Source: Ralstonia sp. SET104
Lineage (GTDB): Bacteria > Pseudomonadota > Gammaproteobacteria > Burkholderiales > Burkholderiaceae
Reading direction: 5' to 3'
Length of the DNA stretch: 64,000 bases
NCBI RefSeq assembly: GCF_003851545.1
Contig: NZ_BHVX01000012.1
Coordinates: 85,439 to 149,438 of the forward strand
Shown here: piece by piece, positions 33,198 to 44,700 of the stretch
Position numbering within the stretch: position 1 is the stretch's first letter
How the letters are laid out: each line of letters opens with the position of its first letter
The notes under the pieces: model-generated
Told to the model about the DNA's origin: nothing
Seen by the model: the letters and a program-made list of their open reading frames with translations, nothing else
Database searches by the model: none
Translations under genes and position numbers: made by a program

Positions 33198-33432
33198 TGT
33201 TCAATCCAGCTTGGTTTTTGAAAAATCGCCGGCTCACATAACGTGAACGCCTCATTTGTGAGGCGGACGGCGCAATCGAGTTGATGGAAGTGGCGAGCAG
33301 AACGCTCTGGAGGGAGGATCTGCGGGAACAGATCAAGACCAAAGAGCGCGAGCCCGTCTGGTTCAGATGCCTTGCACAGCGCTTTGCCGGGCATGGACGT
33401 GCGAAGCCAGAAGCCAAAAACTCGAATCTGGC
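33198..33432 (-). other. str-operon 5' leader
   Basis: About 230 bases of leader between the str promoter and the rpsL start at 33197. No protein-coding frame or clear terminator is visible; minus-strand ORFs here are short and unlike known proteins. It contains gaggcg repeats around 33247-33265 that can pair (cctcatttgtgagg). Confidence 0.5.
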
Positions 33433-33461
33433 ACTATAGCGACCTGTCTGGCAAGCGTCAA
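33433..33461 (-). promoter_or_regulatory. Strong promoter of the str operon
   Basis: On the minus strand TTGACG (33461-33456), a 17-base spacer, then TATAGT (33438-33433), followed by GCC; a near-perfect sigma-70 promoter directing transcription into rpsL. It is 34 bases from the stop of the MFS gene, which reads in the same direction. Confidence 0.82.
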
Positions 33462-33494
33462 GCGCGCCACCAGTCTGACGGCGCGCGATGCAGG

Positions 33495-34754
33495 TCAGCA
33501 GCGGCGCGGTGTGGTGCTAATGGCACGCGGCACACGTGCGGGCCACACGAATACGAGTGCGGCCGTCGCCACAAACCCAAGCGCCAGAACAGATACACCG
33601 ACCCAGCCGGCTCGCGCCCAAGCCACTCCGGCTAAACCGCCGCCTGCGGCTGCGCCAAAGAAGAACGCCCCCGTGTACAGGCCATTCACGCGCCCGCGAA
33701 TCTCCGGCGGCAGCGTGTTGACGATGTAGCGGCCGAGCGCCTGGTCGCCAATGGCGCCGAAATCGAGCAGCAAAGCGGCGCCCACCAGCATCGCCAACAA
33801 GACGGGGACGCTCAGGCCGGGCACCAGCGCCGACGCCAACGCCAGCAGCAGCCCCATCGCTGCACTGCCATGCGCGAGCAGCGTACCCATGCGTACCAAC
33901 CCGCGATCCGCCAGTCGCCCGGCAATGGGCGCCGCCACGACACCCGCCGCCCCGCACAGCGCGAAGATACCGATGCCGTTCTGCGACAGATGGAACGGCG
34001 CCGCTGCGAGCCGCAAAGCCACGGCCGTCCAGAACAGCGTAAACGCAGCCATCAGCAGGGCCTGGATGGTGGCGCGACGGCGCAACAATGGCTCGTTGCG
34101 CAGTAGTCGACCGTACGAACCCAGCAGTGCGCCGTACGACAGTGTGCGCGGCGGCACGAAGGTCGGCATCACGCGCGGCAGCAGGACGGCCAGCGCGGCA
34201 ATCGCCACCGCCGACGCAGCATAAAACGCCCGCCAGCCCCACTGCGCCGCAATCAGGCTGGCGGCCGGGCGCGACAGCAGGATGCCCAGATTCAGGCCGA
34301 TCATGATGTCGCCGAGCACGCGCCCGCGCCGGTGGTCGGCGGCCAGGCGCCCGGCCAGCGCAATCAGCATCTGAATGACGGTTGACGTGAGACCGATGGC
34401 GAAGGCAGCCAGCATCAGCACCTGACCGCTGTGTGCGATGGTGGTCAGGGCCAGCGACGCTACCGCGCCCCACAACGTGCGCGAGGCGAGCGCCCGATTG
34501 TCCAGCAGATCGGTCAGCGGCATCAGCAGCAAAAGGCCGATGCCGTAGCCGATGAGCGTGGCGGTCACCAGCAGCCCGGTGGCGGCGGTGCTCCAGCCGA
34601 TGCTGGTGGCAATTTCGGCGACGAGCGGCTGGATGCCGAACAGGTTAATGACGATCAGCCCGACGGCAGCGGCAAACAGTGGCGTGGCGCTGCGTGGCAG
34701 CCGGTCGATAGGCGGGGCGTTGGAAACGGCAACAGCAGGCGCTTCGGTCGTCAT
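33495..34754 (-). CDS. MFS exporter, drug:H+ antiporter type
   Basis: A 419-residue major facilitator with 12 predicted membrane helices. The start at 34754 (MTTEAPAVAV) is chosen because the frame upstream to 35003 runs through the divergent LysR gene and has no family character. The motif-A-like loop between helices 2 and 3 reads MPLTDLLDNRALASRT, and PEIRGRVNGLYTGAFFFGAA is near the C-terminus, as in small-molecule effluxers. No substrate can be named. Divergent from a LysR gene 99 bases away, its probable regulator. Confidence 0.88.
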   Translation of the reverse strand: MTTEAPAVAVSNAPPIDRLPRSATPLFAAAVGLIVINLFGIQPLVAEIATSIGWSTAATGLLVTATLIGYGIGLLLLMPLTDLLDNRALASRTLWGAVASLALTTIAHSGQVLMLAAFAIGLTSTVIQMLIALAGRLAADHRRGRVLGDIMIGLNLGILLSRPAASLIAAQWGWRAFYAASAVAIAALAVLLPRVMPTFVPPRTLSYGALLGSYGRLLRNEPLLRRRATIQALLMAAFTLFWTAVALRLAAAPFHLSQNGIGIFALCGAAGVVAAPIAGRLADRGLVRMGTLLAHGSAAMGLLLALASALVPGLSVPVLLAMLVGAALLLDFGAIGDQALGRYIVNTLPPEIRGRVNGLYTGAFFFGAAAGGGLAGVAWARAGWVGVSVLALGFVATAALVFVWPARVPRAISTTPRRC

Positions 34755-34853
34755 GATGTCGGGACGAGGAGTCAGAGCGCCCCATCGTAGCCAATCGATT
34801 CGCGCAGAATAAGGTAGCCTCTGGCGCCATATTGTTTCCATAAGCGAGCAAAT

Positions 34854-35764
34854 ATGGACCGGCTCTCCGATGTGGTGATCTTCGTGCAGGTGGTGGAGCG
34901 CGGCAGCCTGTCGGGTGCGTCCGATGCGATGGGTGTCTCGCGCGGCGTCATCAGCAAGGCGCTGGCGCGGCTGGAGGCGCGGCTGGAAACGCGCCTGCTG
35001 CAACGCACCACGCGGCGCCTATCGCTGACCGAAGCGGGCGCCGCGTTCTTCGAGAAAAGCCGCGAGGGCCTGGCACTGATCGACACGGCCGAGCAAACGG
35101 TCACCGCTTTGCGTGATGAGGCGCGCGGCACGCTACGGGTGTCGGCGCCAGCGTCGTTTGCGGTGACGCTGTTGGCACCGTTGCTGGGCGCATTCCAAGC
35201 GCGCTACCCCGCTGTCCAGATCGATCTGGACATGAACGACCGCTACGCCGATCTCGTAGCGGGCCGGATCGATGTGGCAATCCGCATCGGCATGCTGGAG
35301 GACTCCTCGCTCGTGGCACGGCGGCTGGCGAACTGCGCCCACGTCATTTACGGCGCGCCGACGTACTTCCGTGAGCGGGGCATTCCGAAAACACCGGACG
35401 AGCTGCGCGACCACAACTGCCTCGTCTACGCCAACTACGATGGGCCGTACGATTGGGCGCTGACGGACGCGGCCGGACAGCGGCACATTGCGCACGTGAG
35501 CGGTTCGATGCTGGCCAACAACAGCCTCGTGCTACGCGAGGCGGCGCGATCAGGATTGGGAGTATCGCTGGGGCCGGCGTATCTGGTGCGCGATGACATT
35601 GCGGCAGGACAGTTGCAGGCGGTGCTGACGGATTACGCGGCGCGCGAGGTGCCGCTGCATGCGGTGTTCACGCAGCGCGTGCATCTGCTGCCAAAGGTGC
35701 GGGCGTTCGTCGATTTCCTGGCGGAGCATCTGGCTCACACCGGGGTGATGGGGCCGCTGCCGGA

Positions 35765-35768
<4 letters not shown>
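34854..35768 (+). CDS. LysR-type transcriptional regulator
   Basis: A 304-residue LysR family regulator. The N-terminal winged helix-turn-helix covers about residues 1-60 ([49 protein letters not shown]), followed by a linker helix and a substrate-binding-protein-like effector domain from about 90 ([36 protein letters not shown]). It is divergent to the MFS gene, the classic layout for a regulator of its neighbour. An imperfect repeat ccatattg...caaatatgg overlaps its start codon and may be an operator. The stop overlaps the convergent recQ stop. Confidence 0.93.
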
Positions 35769-37678
<1,910 letters not shown>

Positions 37679-37781
37679 CGGGACGGCGGGTGCGCGCGAT
37701 GTCACGCGCGGGCTGGGCGAAACCGCTATTGTGACAAACCCCGCCGAGGGGTGGTCAATCAGGGGAATCGGATGATGCCGC

Positions 37782-38372
37782 TCAAACCTTGCGCGCAACG
37801 ATCCGATGGATCGTCCGCCCCGACGATTGGCTGACGGCCGCCTCGTCGAAAACGAGCTCGGTGCCGGCCAGCGCCTCACGCACAGGCGCCGCATCGAATG
37901 ACGTGAACAGCCGGCCGCGCCCATCGCGCTGATCGGCATCGGGCGTCACGCGCCAGCTCAGATACAGCGTACCGCCCGGGCGGAGCAACGACACCAGCCG
38001 CTGCACCGCCGTGCCGATCTGCTCGGGCGGCAGATGCATGATGACGGTCTCGCAGACAACGTTGTCGAACGCACCTTCGGCGATGCCCACCAGCTCCGGC
38101 AACTGCGCCTGCCGGAACGACAGCCCCGGATACTGCGTGCGCGCCGCTTCGAGCAGCCCTGCGGAGGCGTCGTAGCCGACGGCCGGATAGTCATTGGCAT
38201 TGAGCCACGCTACCTCGCGCCCGCTGCCGCAACCGATATCGGCGGTGGCACCACCCACCGTGAACTCGCGTCGCAGCAGCGCGTACATGTCTTCCGGCAC
38301 CGGCTGCTCGCGCCATTCCTGCGCGAAGGTCTCGGCGAGGGTGTCGTAGGTGGCAACGGTCTGCGTGTCCAT
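37782..38372 (-). CDS. Small class I SAM-dependent methyltransferase
   Basis: A 196-residue Rossmann-fold methyltransferase. Motif I is [14 protein letters not shown], the acidic residue ending strand 2 is in [14 protein letters not shown], and motif IV-V are [13 protein letters not shown] and [14 protein letters not shown]. These assign the fold but not the substrate; the family resembles UbiE/Tam-like small-molecule enzymes. It starts 25 bases after the last DUF2135 gene and may be the promoter-distal gene of that operon; 103 bases separate it from recQ. Confidence 0.88.
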   Translation of the reverse strand: MDTQTVATYDTLAETFAQEWREQPVPEDMYALLRREFTVGGATADIGCGSGREVAWLNANDYPAVGYDASAGLLEAARTQYPGLSFRQAQLPELVGIAEGAFDNVVCETVIMHLPPEQIGTAVQRLVSLLRPGGTLYLSWRVTPDADQRDGRGRLFTSFDAAPVREALAGTELVFDEAAVSQSSGRTIHRIVARKV

Positions 38373-38397
38373 GGCGGCGGCTCCTGTGCCTGGGTTC

Positions 38398-39237
38398 CTA
38401 TTTCATCGTGAAACTGCGTAACAGCGTCAGATCACCGGCCTTGCGCATCGGCACAACAAAGGTCTGCTGGCGCTCGGACGGCGTGTTCTCGTCGGTGATG
38501 ATGGTAACGGTGGCGGTGGTGATGGCGCTGCGATCATTGCCGCTGCCGTAGTAGTTCACGTAGACGAGGTACGTGCCGGGCACGGGCGCCGGGTTCGAAT
38601 AGATCTCGGGGCCGTAGCCGGTGGTGACGTCCACGTCGAGCGCGCCGCCGTTTTCGACTACGCGGTTGCCGTACCAGGCGTGCTGGCCGTCGGGCGAGAT
38701 GACGTGCAGGTCGAGGTCGGTGCCATCGGTGTCCCATGATAGAACCACGCGCAGGCGCGGACGCTGTTTGCCAGCGTAGCTGTCGTAGAACTGCACGCGC
38801 TTGGCGTCGCCGCGCGCGCTGCGCACCTCGACGCTGTTGCTGCCGGCGCCAAATGCGTACGGGCGTGAGAACGCGCCATCGGCCTCGATGCGCTGCGGCA
38901 TCGCCACGCCGTTGACGACCAGCGTGCCGACCGACGAACCGTCTGCACCACGGCGGCGGCGCGGCTTGCTGTCATCCGTTGCTGCGGCAGCCTTGGGCTG
39001 GTTGCGGATGCGCCCAGCGATCATGGAGGCGGTGCCTTGCCCCTGCGGCGTCGAGACCGACACGGCTGGGTAATGCACATCCTGCGTGTAGCGTGAATCG
39101 TCGCCGGCCGAGTTGCGCCAGCCGTTGAGCGGCGCGGTGATCTCGACGTTGCCGGCATCGTTTTGCGCAAAAACGCTGCCCACACCAAGCGTGGCGAATG
39201 CGATGGCAACGGCGAGGCGGAAAGTGAAAAGCGTCAT
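38398..39237 (-). CDS. Second DUF2135 (YfaP-type) periplasmic protein
   Basis: A 279-residue exported protein with a signal peptide ending about residue 25 (LGVGSVFA|QN). The DUF2135 domain forms the C-terminal half: VVLSWDTDGTDLDLHVISPD, HAWYGNRVVENGG, DVDVTTGYGPEIYSNPAP, GTYLVYVNYYG. The N-terminal half has NGWRNSAG, a basic patch KPRRRRG and VNGVAMPQR. It is a paralogue of the gene immediately upstream, with identical landmarks in the same order. Function unknown; the E. coli relative sits in the alpha-2-macroglobulin operon. Confidence 0.88.
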   Translation of the reverse strand: MTLFTFRLAVAIAFATLGVGSVFAQNDAGNVEITAPLNGWRNSAGDDSRYTQDVHYPAVSVSTPQGQGTASMIAGRIRNQPKAAAATDDSKPRRRRGADGSSVGTLVVNGVAMPQRIEADGAFSRPYAFGAGSNSVEVRSARGDAKRVQFYDSYAGKQRPRLRVVLSWDTDGTDLDLHVISPDGQHAWYGNRVVENGGALDVDVTTGYGPEIYSNPAPVPGTYLVYVNYYGSGNDRSAITTATVTIITDENTPSERQQTFVVPMRKAGDLTLLRSFTMK

Positions 39238-39242
39238 GTGCG

Positions 39243-40046
39243 TCAGAAGCGGATCGATCTCATCAGCGCCAGCTCGCCGATCTTGCGCAGCGGCACGCTG
39301 ACGAACTCGCGCCGCTCGTTGGGCGTGTTCTCGTTATAGATCAGCGTCAGTTGCGCGGTGATGAGATCGCGGTCGTGCGCTTTTTCATCGAAGTTGTAGC
39401 CGCCGGCGTTGAAGTTGCCCCAGTAGTTCACGTAGAACAGCCAGACGCCGGGGCGCGGGGCTGCGGTGGAGAAAATCTCGGGGCCGGCGCCATCGACGCT
39501 GTCAACGTCGAGCCCACCGCCGTCAGACAGCAACGGCTGCGCCCAGAACGCGTGATCGCCAATCGGCGAGATGACGTGCATGTCGACTTCAGCGCGCGGG
39601 TCGTCCCAGGTGAGGATGGCGCGCAGCTTGGCCGACGTCTTGGTGGTGTCGGCCTCATAGAACTGCAGGCGCTGGTGCGACTGGCCGTCGGGGCTGACGA
39701 TCTCCACACTGTTCGAGCCAGGGCCGAATGCCCACGGGCGCGCGAAGCGGCCTTCGCCGTCGCCATACAGCGGCATGGCGTTGCCGTTGACGACCAGCAC
39801 CGGCGGACGGCGCTGCTTGCCGGCGGCACGAATGCGCCCGGCGATGAGCGTGCGGTACTTCTGCGCGCCCCGATCCACCGGCGGTTTCGGGTACGCGGCG
39901 GTGTACTGCTCCAGCTCGTTGGTCAGCTTGCTGTTACGCCAGCCGCCGATCGGGCCCTCCAGATCAGCCACCGGCTCAGCCAGCGCGGAGGCGCCAAGCA
40001 GCAAAGCGACAGCCCCCAGCCCCAGGCGCGTCATCCCACTTTTCAC
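39243..40046 (-). CDS. yfaP: DUF2135 protein YfaP, periplasmic
   Basis: A 267-residue exported protein. A GTG start at 40046 is preferred: it has ggggaggg seven bases upstream and overlaps the DUF2300 stop as GTGA, giving translational coupling and a signal peptide MKSGMTRLGLG...ASALA. An ATG four codons later is the alternative. Landmarks: GGWRNSKL, LIAGRIR, VNGNAMPLYG, AFGPGSNSVE, LTWDDPRAEVDMHVISP, GAGPEIFS, GVWLFYVNYWG. The conserved metal-ligand-like DxHV and the beta-rich pattern suggest an immunoglobulin-like or carbohydrate-binding fold (inference). Confidence 0.87.
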   Translation of the reverse strand: MKSGMTRLGLGAVALLLGASALAEPVADLEGPIGGWRNSKLTNELEQYTAAYPKPPVDRGAQKYRTLIAGRIRAAGKQRRPPVLVVNGNAMPLYGDGEGRFARPWAFGPGSNSVEIVSPDGQSHQRLQFYEADTTKTSAKLRAILTWDDPRAEVDMHVISPIGDHAFWAQPLLSDGGGLDVDSVDGAGPEIFSTAAPRPGVWLFYVNYWGNFNAGGYNFDEKAHDRDLITAQLTLIYNENTPNERREFVSVPLRKIGELALMRSIRF

Positions 40047-41764
40047 AGCAAACCCTCCCCTCGGATCAGGCGACGCGCCATCGCCTCGACAAACTGTTCG
40101 TCCTGGCCGCGCGGGTGTCGCGCAAAAGCCAGATGCAGATATTCGTGTGTCAGCGCGATGCGGTCCTCCTCGGTGGCAAACCGGTGGACATAGAGCCGGT
40201 TGCGGCGCGCATCGGCGTACGGCCGGCCTTCGTGCACGACGCATACAGCGGGCAATGGCGGCGCCTCGTAACCGGGCTCGGCGACCAAGCGCGCCGACCA
40301 ACCCGGCGCGCGCGCCTGCAACCACCGCTGCGCGCCCGCCACCGCCGAGCAATCCCCCGCCACCGGGCTCTGGAACGACGTAAGCGTTGCCTGCGGCCAC
40401 CACTGGGCGAGGATGGCGTCGAAACTCTGGCCGCGCTGAGCGGCGGCACGCGCGGCGGTCCAACTCATCTGGCCGCGTGCGCTGATGGTGCCGTGGTACT
40501 GCACGGCTTGGCCGGTCAACACCAGCGTGTCGGTAAATTCGGCCGCGTTGCGCGCGCTGGTCCGCGGCGGGCGCGGCAGCACGCGCTGTGTGCGCGAACT
40601 GTCGGCGATACGGTAGCAGCCCTTATCGCGCGAGGCCTGTTGCACAAGGTAGCTGCGTGCGGCCACGGCCAGCGCGCGGGCGGCTTGCGGCTCAGCGAGT
40701 TCGCCCTCGCGCTCGACAACGCGCGCCACGTAGTCGTTTATGCCCAGGCGACCGGTGATGACGGGTGTGTTGTTCGCGCGGGCGAGCGTCAATTCGCCCT
40801 TGCTCTCGATGGGCAACGTGTTGCCGTTGACAAAGCGGACGGCGTAGCGGCCTTCCAGACGGCCAGGAGCGACCGGTCTGCCGCTGGCGTCGCGCACTTC
40901 GCGGATGGGATAGCGCGCGAAGAAATCCACCGCCACGCAGGCATCGTCGTCGGGCACGGGCGTCTGCTCGATCAGCGGGGTGAGGCGTGGTGCGGCGGCG
41001 GCCAGCACTTGGTTGCTCGAGCCTGCGCCGCCCAACCAGACGGGCGTGCCATCGGCCAGCCAGCCGGCCGCGCCACCGATAGACGCTCCGGGGCGCTGCG
41101 GGTCGGGCATTGTCCAGGTCTTGGCGCGCAGCAAACCGCCGAAGTTCGACACGGTGCCCTCGCCGCGCCCAACGGTCAGCACGGAGATGAGCGTTTGCGC
41201 GGCGGTCTCCCGACCATCAGCGGGAACGGTGCGCAACGCGGTGAGCAGATCCGTGACACGAACGCGGTGCGTCGGCTGCATGGCGCGCAGGTCACGCAGC
41301 CACATGGGCGATCCAGCCTGCTGCCAGAAGCGGCGCCAATCTGCGCGGTCCAAACCGAGACGTGCGGGCTCGAAATAGCGGCCGCACGATTGGATGAGCG
41401 CACGTTCGCGGTCGATGCTATTGCCTGCGGTGCAGCAGTAGACCTCTTCTGCGTCGTTGCCGTGGCATGTGTAGTCGGGCGTGCTGATGCGGCGCGAAAC
41501 GAGGTAGCTGTAGACGAAAAGCTTCCAGACGCTGCCGAGCGGTGTTTCGGTATCGCGCGGCAACGCAGTCGCTTGCGGCATGCCGGCAGCGGGCTCCACA
41601 CTGAACTGCCAGAGTCTGGCCTCGTCGCCTTGCAGCGCGGCGTAGCGAAGCGGCTCGCCAGCCGGCGCGGCGGTGGCGTGCTCAGCATGCCAAACAAGCG
41701 CGAGTGTGCCGACAGCCCAGAGCAGGCTGGTCAGCACACCACGCGCAAGCAGGCGGGAACGCAT
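40043..41764 (-). CDS. yfaQ: DUF2300 protein (YfaQ type) with PBP-like, SpoIID-like and HExxH parts
   Basis: A 573-residue periplasmic protein with an N-terminal signal or anchor (residues 10-30). Three segments can be seen. Residues about 75-250 look like a penicillin-binding/beta-lactamase fold: S78VWK81 (SxxK), ALIQSCGRYF at about 122-131 (degenerate SxN), and K215TW in LLRAKTWTM (KTG position). Residues about 338-460 resemble SpoIID lytic transglycosylases: GINDYVARVVEREG, AARALAVAARSYL. The C-terminus has LTHEYLHLAFARH (H540ExxH) with acidic DEQFVE after it. These are eye-level motif matches. Starts eight bases after the alpha-2-macroglobulin stop. Confidence 0.85.
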   Translation of the reverse strand: MRSRLLARGVLTSLLWAVGTLALVWHAEHATAAPAGEPLRYAALQGDEARLWQFSVEPAAGMPQATALPRDTETPLGSVWKLFVYSYLVSRRISTPDYTCHGNDAEEVYCCTAGNSIDRERALIQSCGRYFEPARLGLDRADWRRFWQQAGSPMWLRDLRAMQPTHRVRVTDLLTALRTVPADGRETAAQTLISVLTVGRGEGTVSNFGGLLRAKTWTMPDPQRPGASIGGAAGWLADGTPVWLGGAGSSNQVLAAAAPRLTPLIEQTPVPDDDACVAVDFFARYPIREVRDASGRPVAPGRLEGRYAVRFVNGNTLPIESKGELTLARANNTPVITGRLGINDYVARVVEREGELAEPQAARALAVAARSYLVQQASRDKGCYRIADSSRTQRVLPRPPRTSARNAAEFTDTLVLTGQAVQYHGTISARGQMSWTAARAAAQRGQSFDAILAQWWPQATLTSFQSPVAGDCSAVAGAQRWLQARAPGWSARLVAEPGYEAPPLPAVCVVHEGRPYADARRNRLYVHRFATEEDRIALTHEYLHLAFARHPRGQDEQFVEAMARRLIRGEGLL

Positions 41765-41771
41765 CGCCAGA

Positions 41772-44700
41772 TCACTCCACCTTGAACGGATAGCTGACCG
41801 TCTTGCCGTCGCCCTGGAACGCCTTGGCTTCCGGCTGGTACATGCGGAAGTAGCGCACCGGGGGCAGCGCAAAGCGGCCCGGTAGCGAAAAGCGCACAAG
41901 CTGGCGCAGCACGGTCGGGCGCTCCAGCACGGGCACCGGTTGGTTGTAAGACAGTTGGCCCATTTCGTAAGCCGCCTTGCGCTCGAATGCCTGCGGGCCG
42001 TTGCCTTCGTTCGGCTCGCCTTTCAGGCCGTCGATCTGGATGCCCCAGGTGGTGGCTTCCACTTCGGCGCCCGGCGGCAACGGCACTTCGACCAGGCCAT
42101 AGCGGTACGTGCCTTGGCGCGGCGTCAACACAACTTCGTCGACGTAGAGTGCGTTGCTGTCGAGTGTGTCGCCCGGCTTGACCGGCTTGGCCGTGAAGGC
42201 AATGCCGCTGTTGTTGGCATCGGCCGCCGGCTTCCTGGACGCCTTCGGGTCCGGCTTGGCCAGCGTCGAATCGATCGCCTCCAGGCGGTACAGCTTGCGC
42301 TCCACCGTAATCGGCAGCTTGGACGCCTCCGCTGCACGGCTGCGGTACGACACGATGGCCGATTGTGTGGTCACGTCGGTCGGTGCGGTCGTCAGGTCCA
42401 GCGCGGCGGGCGCTTGCGCGCCGGTCCAGCGCCACGTCGGCACACCCACCGGCGAACGCGTCGCCTGCCAGCCGCCTGCCGAAACCACCGGCTGGATCGC
42501 GGCGACGCTTGCGCCCTGCAGGCCGCCCAAGCTCTTTTGCAACCAGACCAGCGCAACGGCGCGGTCCATGGTCGGCGTGGCGGCGCTGGCGCGAGCCAGC
42601 AGCGGTGCCGGGTCTGCGGCCGAACGGCCACCGCCCATCAGCAGCAGACTCTGTACCAGCGGGGAGTTGTCGGCGGCCAACGCGTTGCGCGCGGCGATGT
42701 CAGCCGAGACCAGCGTTTCAGGCACCGGCTGGCCGATCTGACGCATCAACTGCGCCGTCAGCACCGCCGCCACCTGGCGGCCGCGCCTGGAGTCCGGCGC
42801 GACGAAGATCAGGCTATCGCCCGCCGCGGGTTCAGCATCGGCTGGGGCCTTGGCCGCCTTGATGCTATTAGGCGCGAGTTCGTTGGCCACACCGGACAGC
42901 GGCGTCGCTACCGGCAGCCCCATCTCGTTGGCAAACCACAGCGCCAGCGCGCGATGGAGCAGTGGCTCGTTCTGGCTGGTGCGCTTGTAGGCTTCGAGCA
43001 CCTGCTTCCAGTTGTCCGCCGGCAGGCTGATGCCGACCGAGCGGCTGGCGAGCCAATCCGCGTAATACGCATACGACGTGATCAGCGCGCTACTGGTGGT
43101 CAGCTCGCCCCACCAGCCGAAGGTGCCGTTGGTGCCAGCCAGCAAGGCCAGACGCTGACGCTGCGTGCGCAGCAGCGCGTCGACGCCTTGCGTGCCGGCG
43201 GGGCCGCCGTCGCTCAGGCGCGTGCCCGTGGCGGCCAGGCTCTGTTGAGCGAGGGCCAGCGGGATCAGGCGGCTGGCGGTCTGCTCGGCGCAACCGTACG
43301 GATACTCGATCAAGTCATCGGCCACGCGGGCGAACTGGCTGGCCGTATTGCCGACCACGCGCAAGCGCACGTCACGCGCATCAGCGGGCAAAACAAGCGG
43401 CAAGCGCGTGCCTTGCAACTGCGTGAGCGGGACGACGTTTTCGCGGTCCGCCAGCCAGCCGGTTGCATCCAGCTTGAGCGTGGTCTGCAGGCGGTCGGAC
43501 ACCGCATCCCCCTGCTTCAGTTCCGCATTGACGACGCCTGCCTGCAATGCATGAGTACCGGACAGCGGCGCGCGCAGATAGTTGGCACCGCGCTTGAGCG
43601 TCACGCGCTGGTTGATGTTCAGGCCGGCGCCCGAGACGATCCAGTCGGCGGTGATGTCCTTGTCGGTCTGGTTGAAGGCGACCATGTCCAGGCGCGGCTG
43701 GTCGGTCTCGCGCAAGCGCTGCGGGCCGGTCCACTTCAGGTACAGCGGCTTGTCGGAGCGGATGCTCGCGGTGCGCTGGCCGACGATGCCGTCCGATGCG
43801 CCGGTCGTCGACACTGCGCGCACGGTGATGCGCCAGCGCGCCAGCGAATCCGGCATCTTGAAGGTCATGCGCGCCCGGCCATCAGCACCCGTTTGCAGGT
43901 TGGCAACCCAGGCTGCGGTGTCCTGCTCGTCGCGGCGCGGCCGCTCGAGCACCTTCACCCCGCGCTCGTTGTGGCGGCCGTACGTGCCGCCCGGCTTGCC
44001 CGGCAGCGACGCGAGCGCCAGGTCGTAGCTGATGAAGCTCTGGCTCGACGTGGTGCGCACGCTGTTGCGGCGCGGGTGATAGAAAAAATCGACGATGCTG
44101 GGCGCCACTTCGGGCTGCAGCACATAGATCATCTCGTCGACCACGGAGACGGTCAGATTGGCTTGCACGGGCTTGCCTGCCAGCGCGCTGGTCAAGTCCA
44201 GGGTGACGGTTTCGCCCGGGGCATAGACGGCCTTGTCGGCATGCACGCCCAAATCCAGCGTCGGCTGCGTGACGACGATGCCTGCGTTCTGGAACACCAT
44301 GTCGCCGTCGCGCACGTAGAGCACCGAGAACGTCATGTTCGGGGCGAACTCGGCACCGATCTTGATGCGCGCGCGGTATTGCGATGGCGTGACCTTCTGC
44401 AGGCTGAGCCATTCGCCACCATGCGACAGCAGCGCGTGGCGCTCGACCTTGTCACGCTCCAGCGTGAGCAACGCGTCGTCCACCGGCTGCGGGAAGGTGA
44501 TCAGCGCCTCGGCGGTGTCGCCGATCTGGTAGCGATCGCGGTCGAACACCATTTCGATGCTGCCGGGCACAGTCTGCACGCCGTCACCGGCCACCCAGTG
44601 GCTTGATGCTGCGAGCAAGTTGCCGGCAGCGTCGCGCACCGACAGCGTGTATGAGCCTGGCTGGTCAAACTTGACCGGGAAGGTGGCGTTGCCCCTGGCG

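Noticed and set aside
41940..44606. An 888-codon plus-strand frame opposite the alpha-2-macroglobulin gene
   Set aside because: The translation is low-complexity Arg/His/Ala sequence, and the minus-strand frame carries the recognisable protein.
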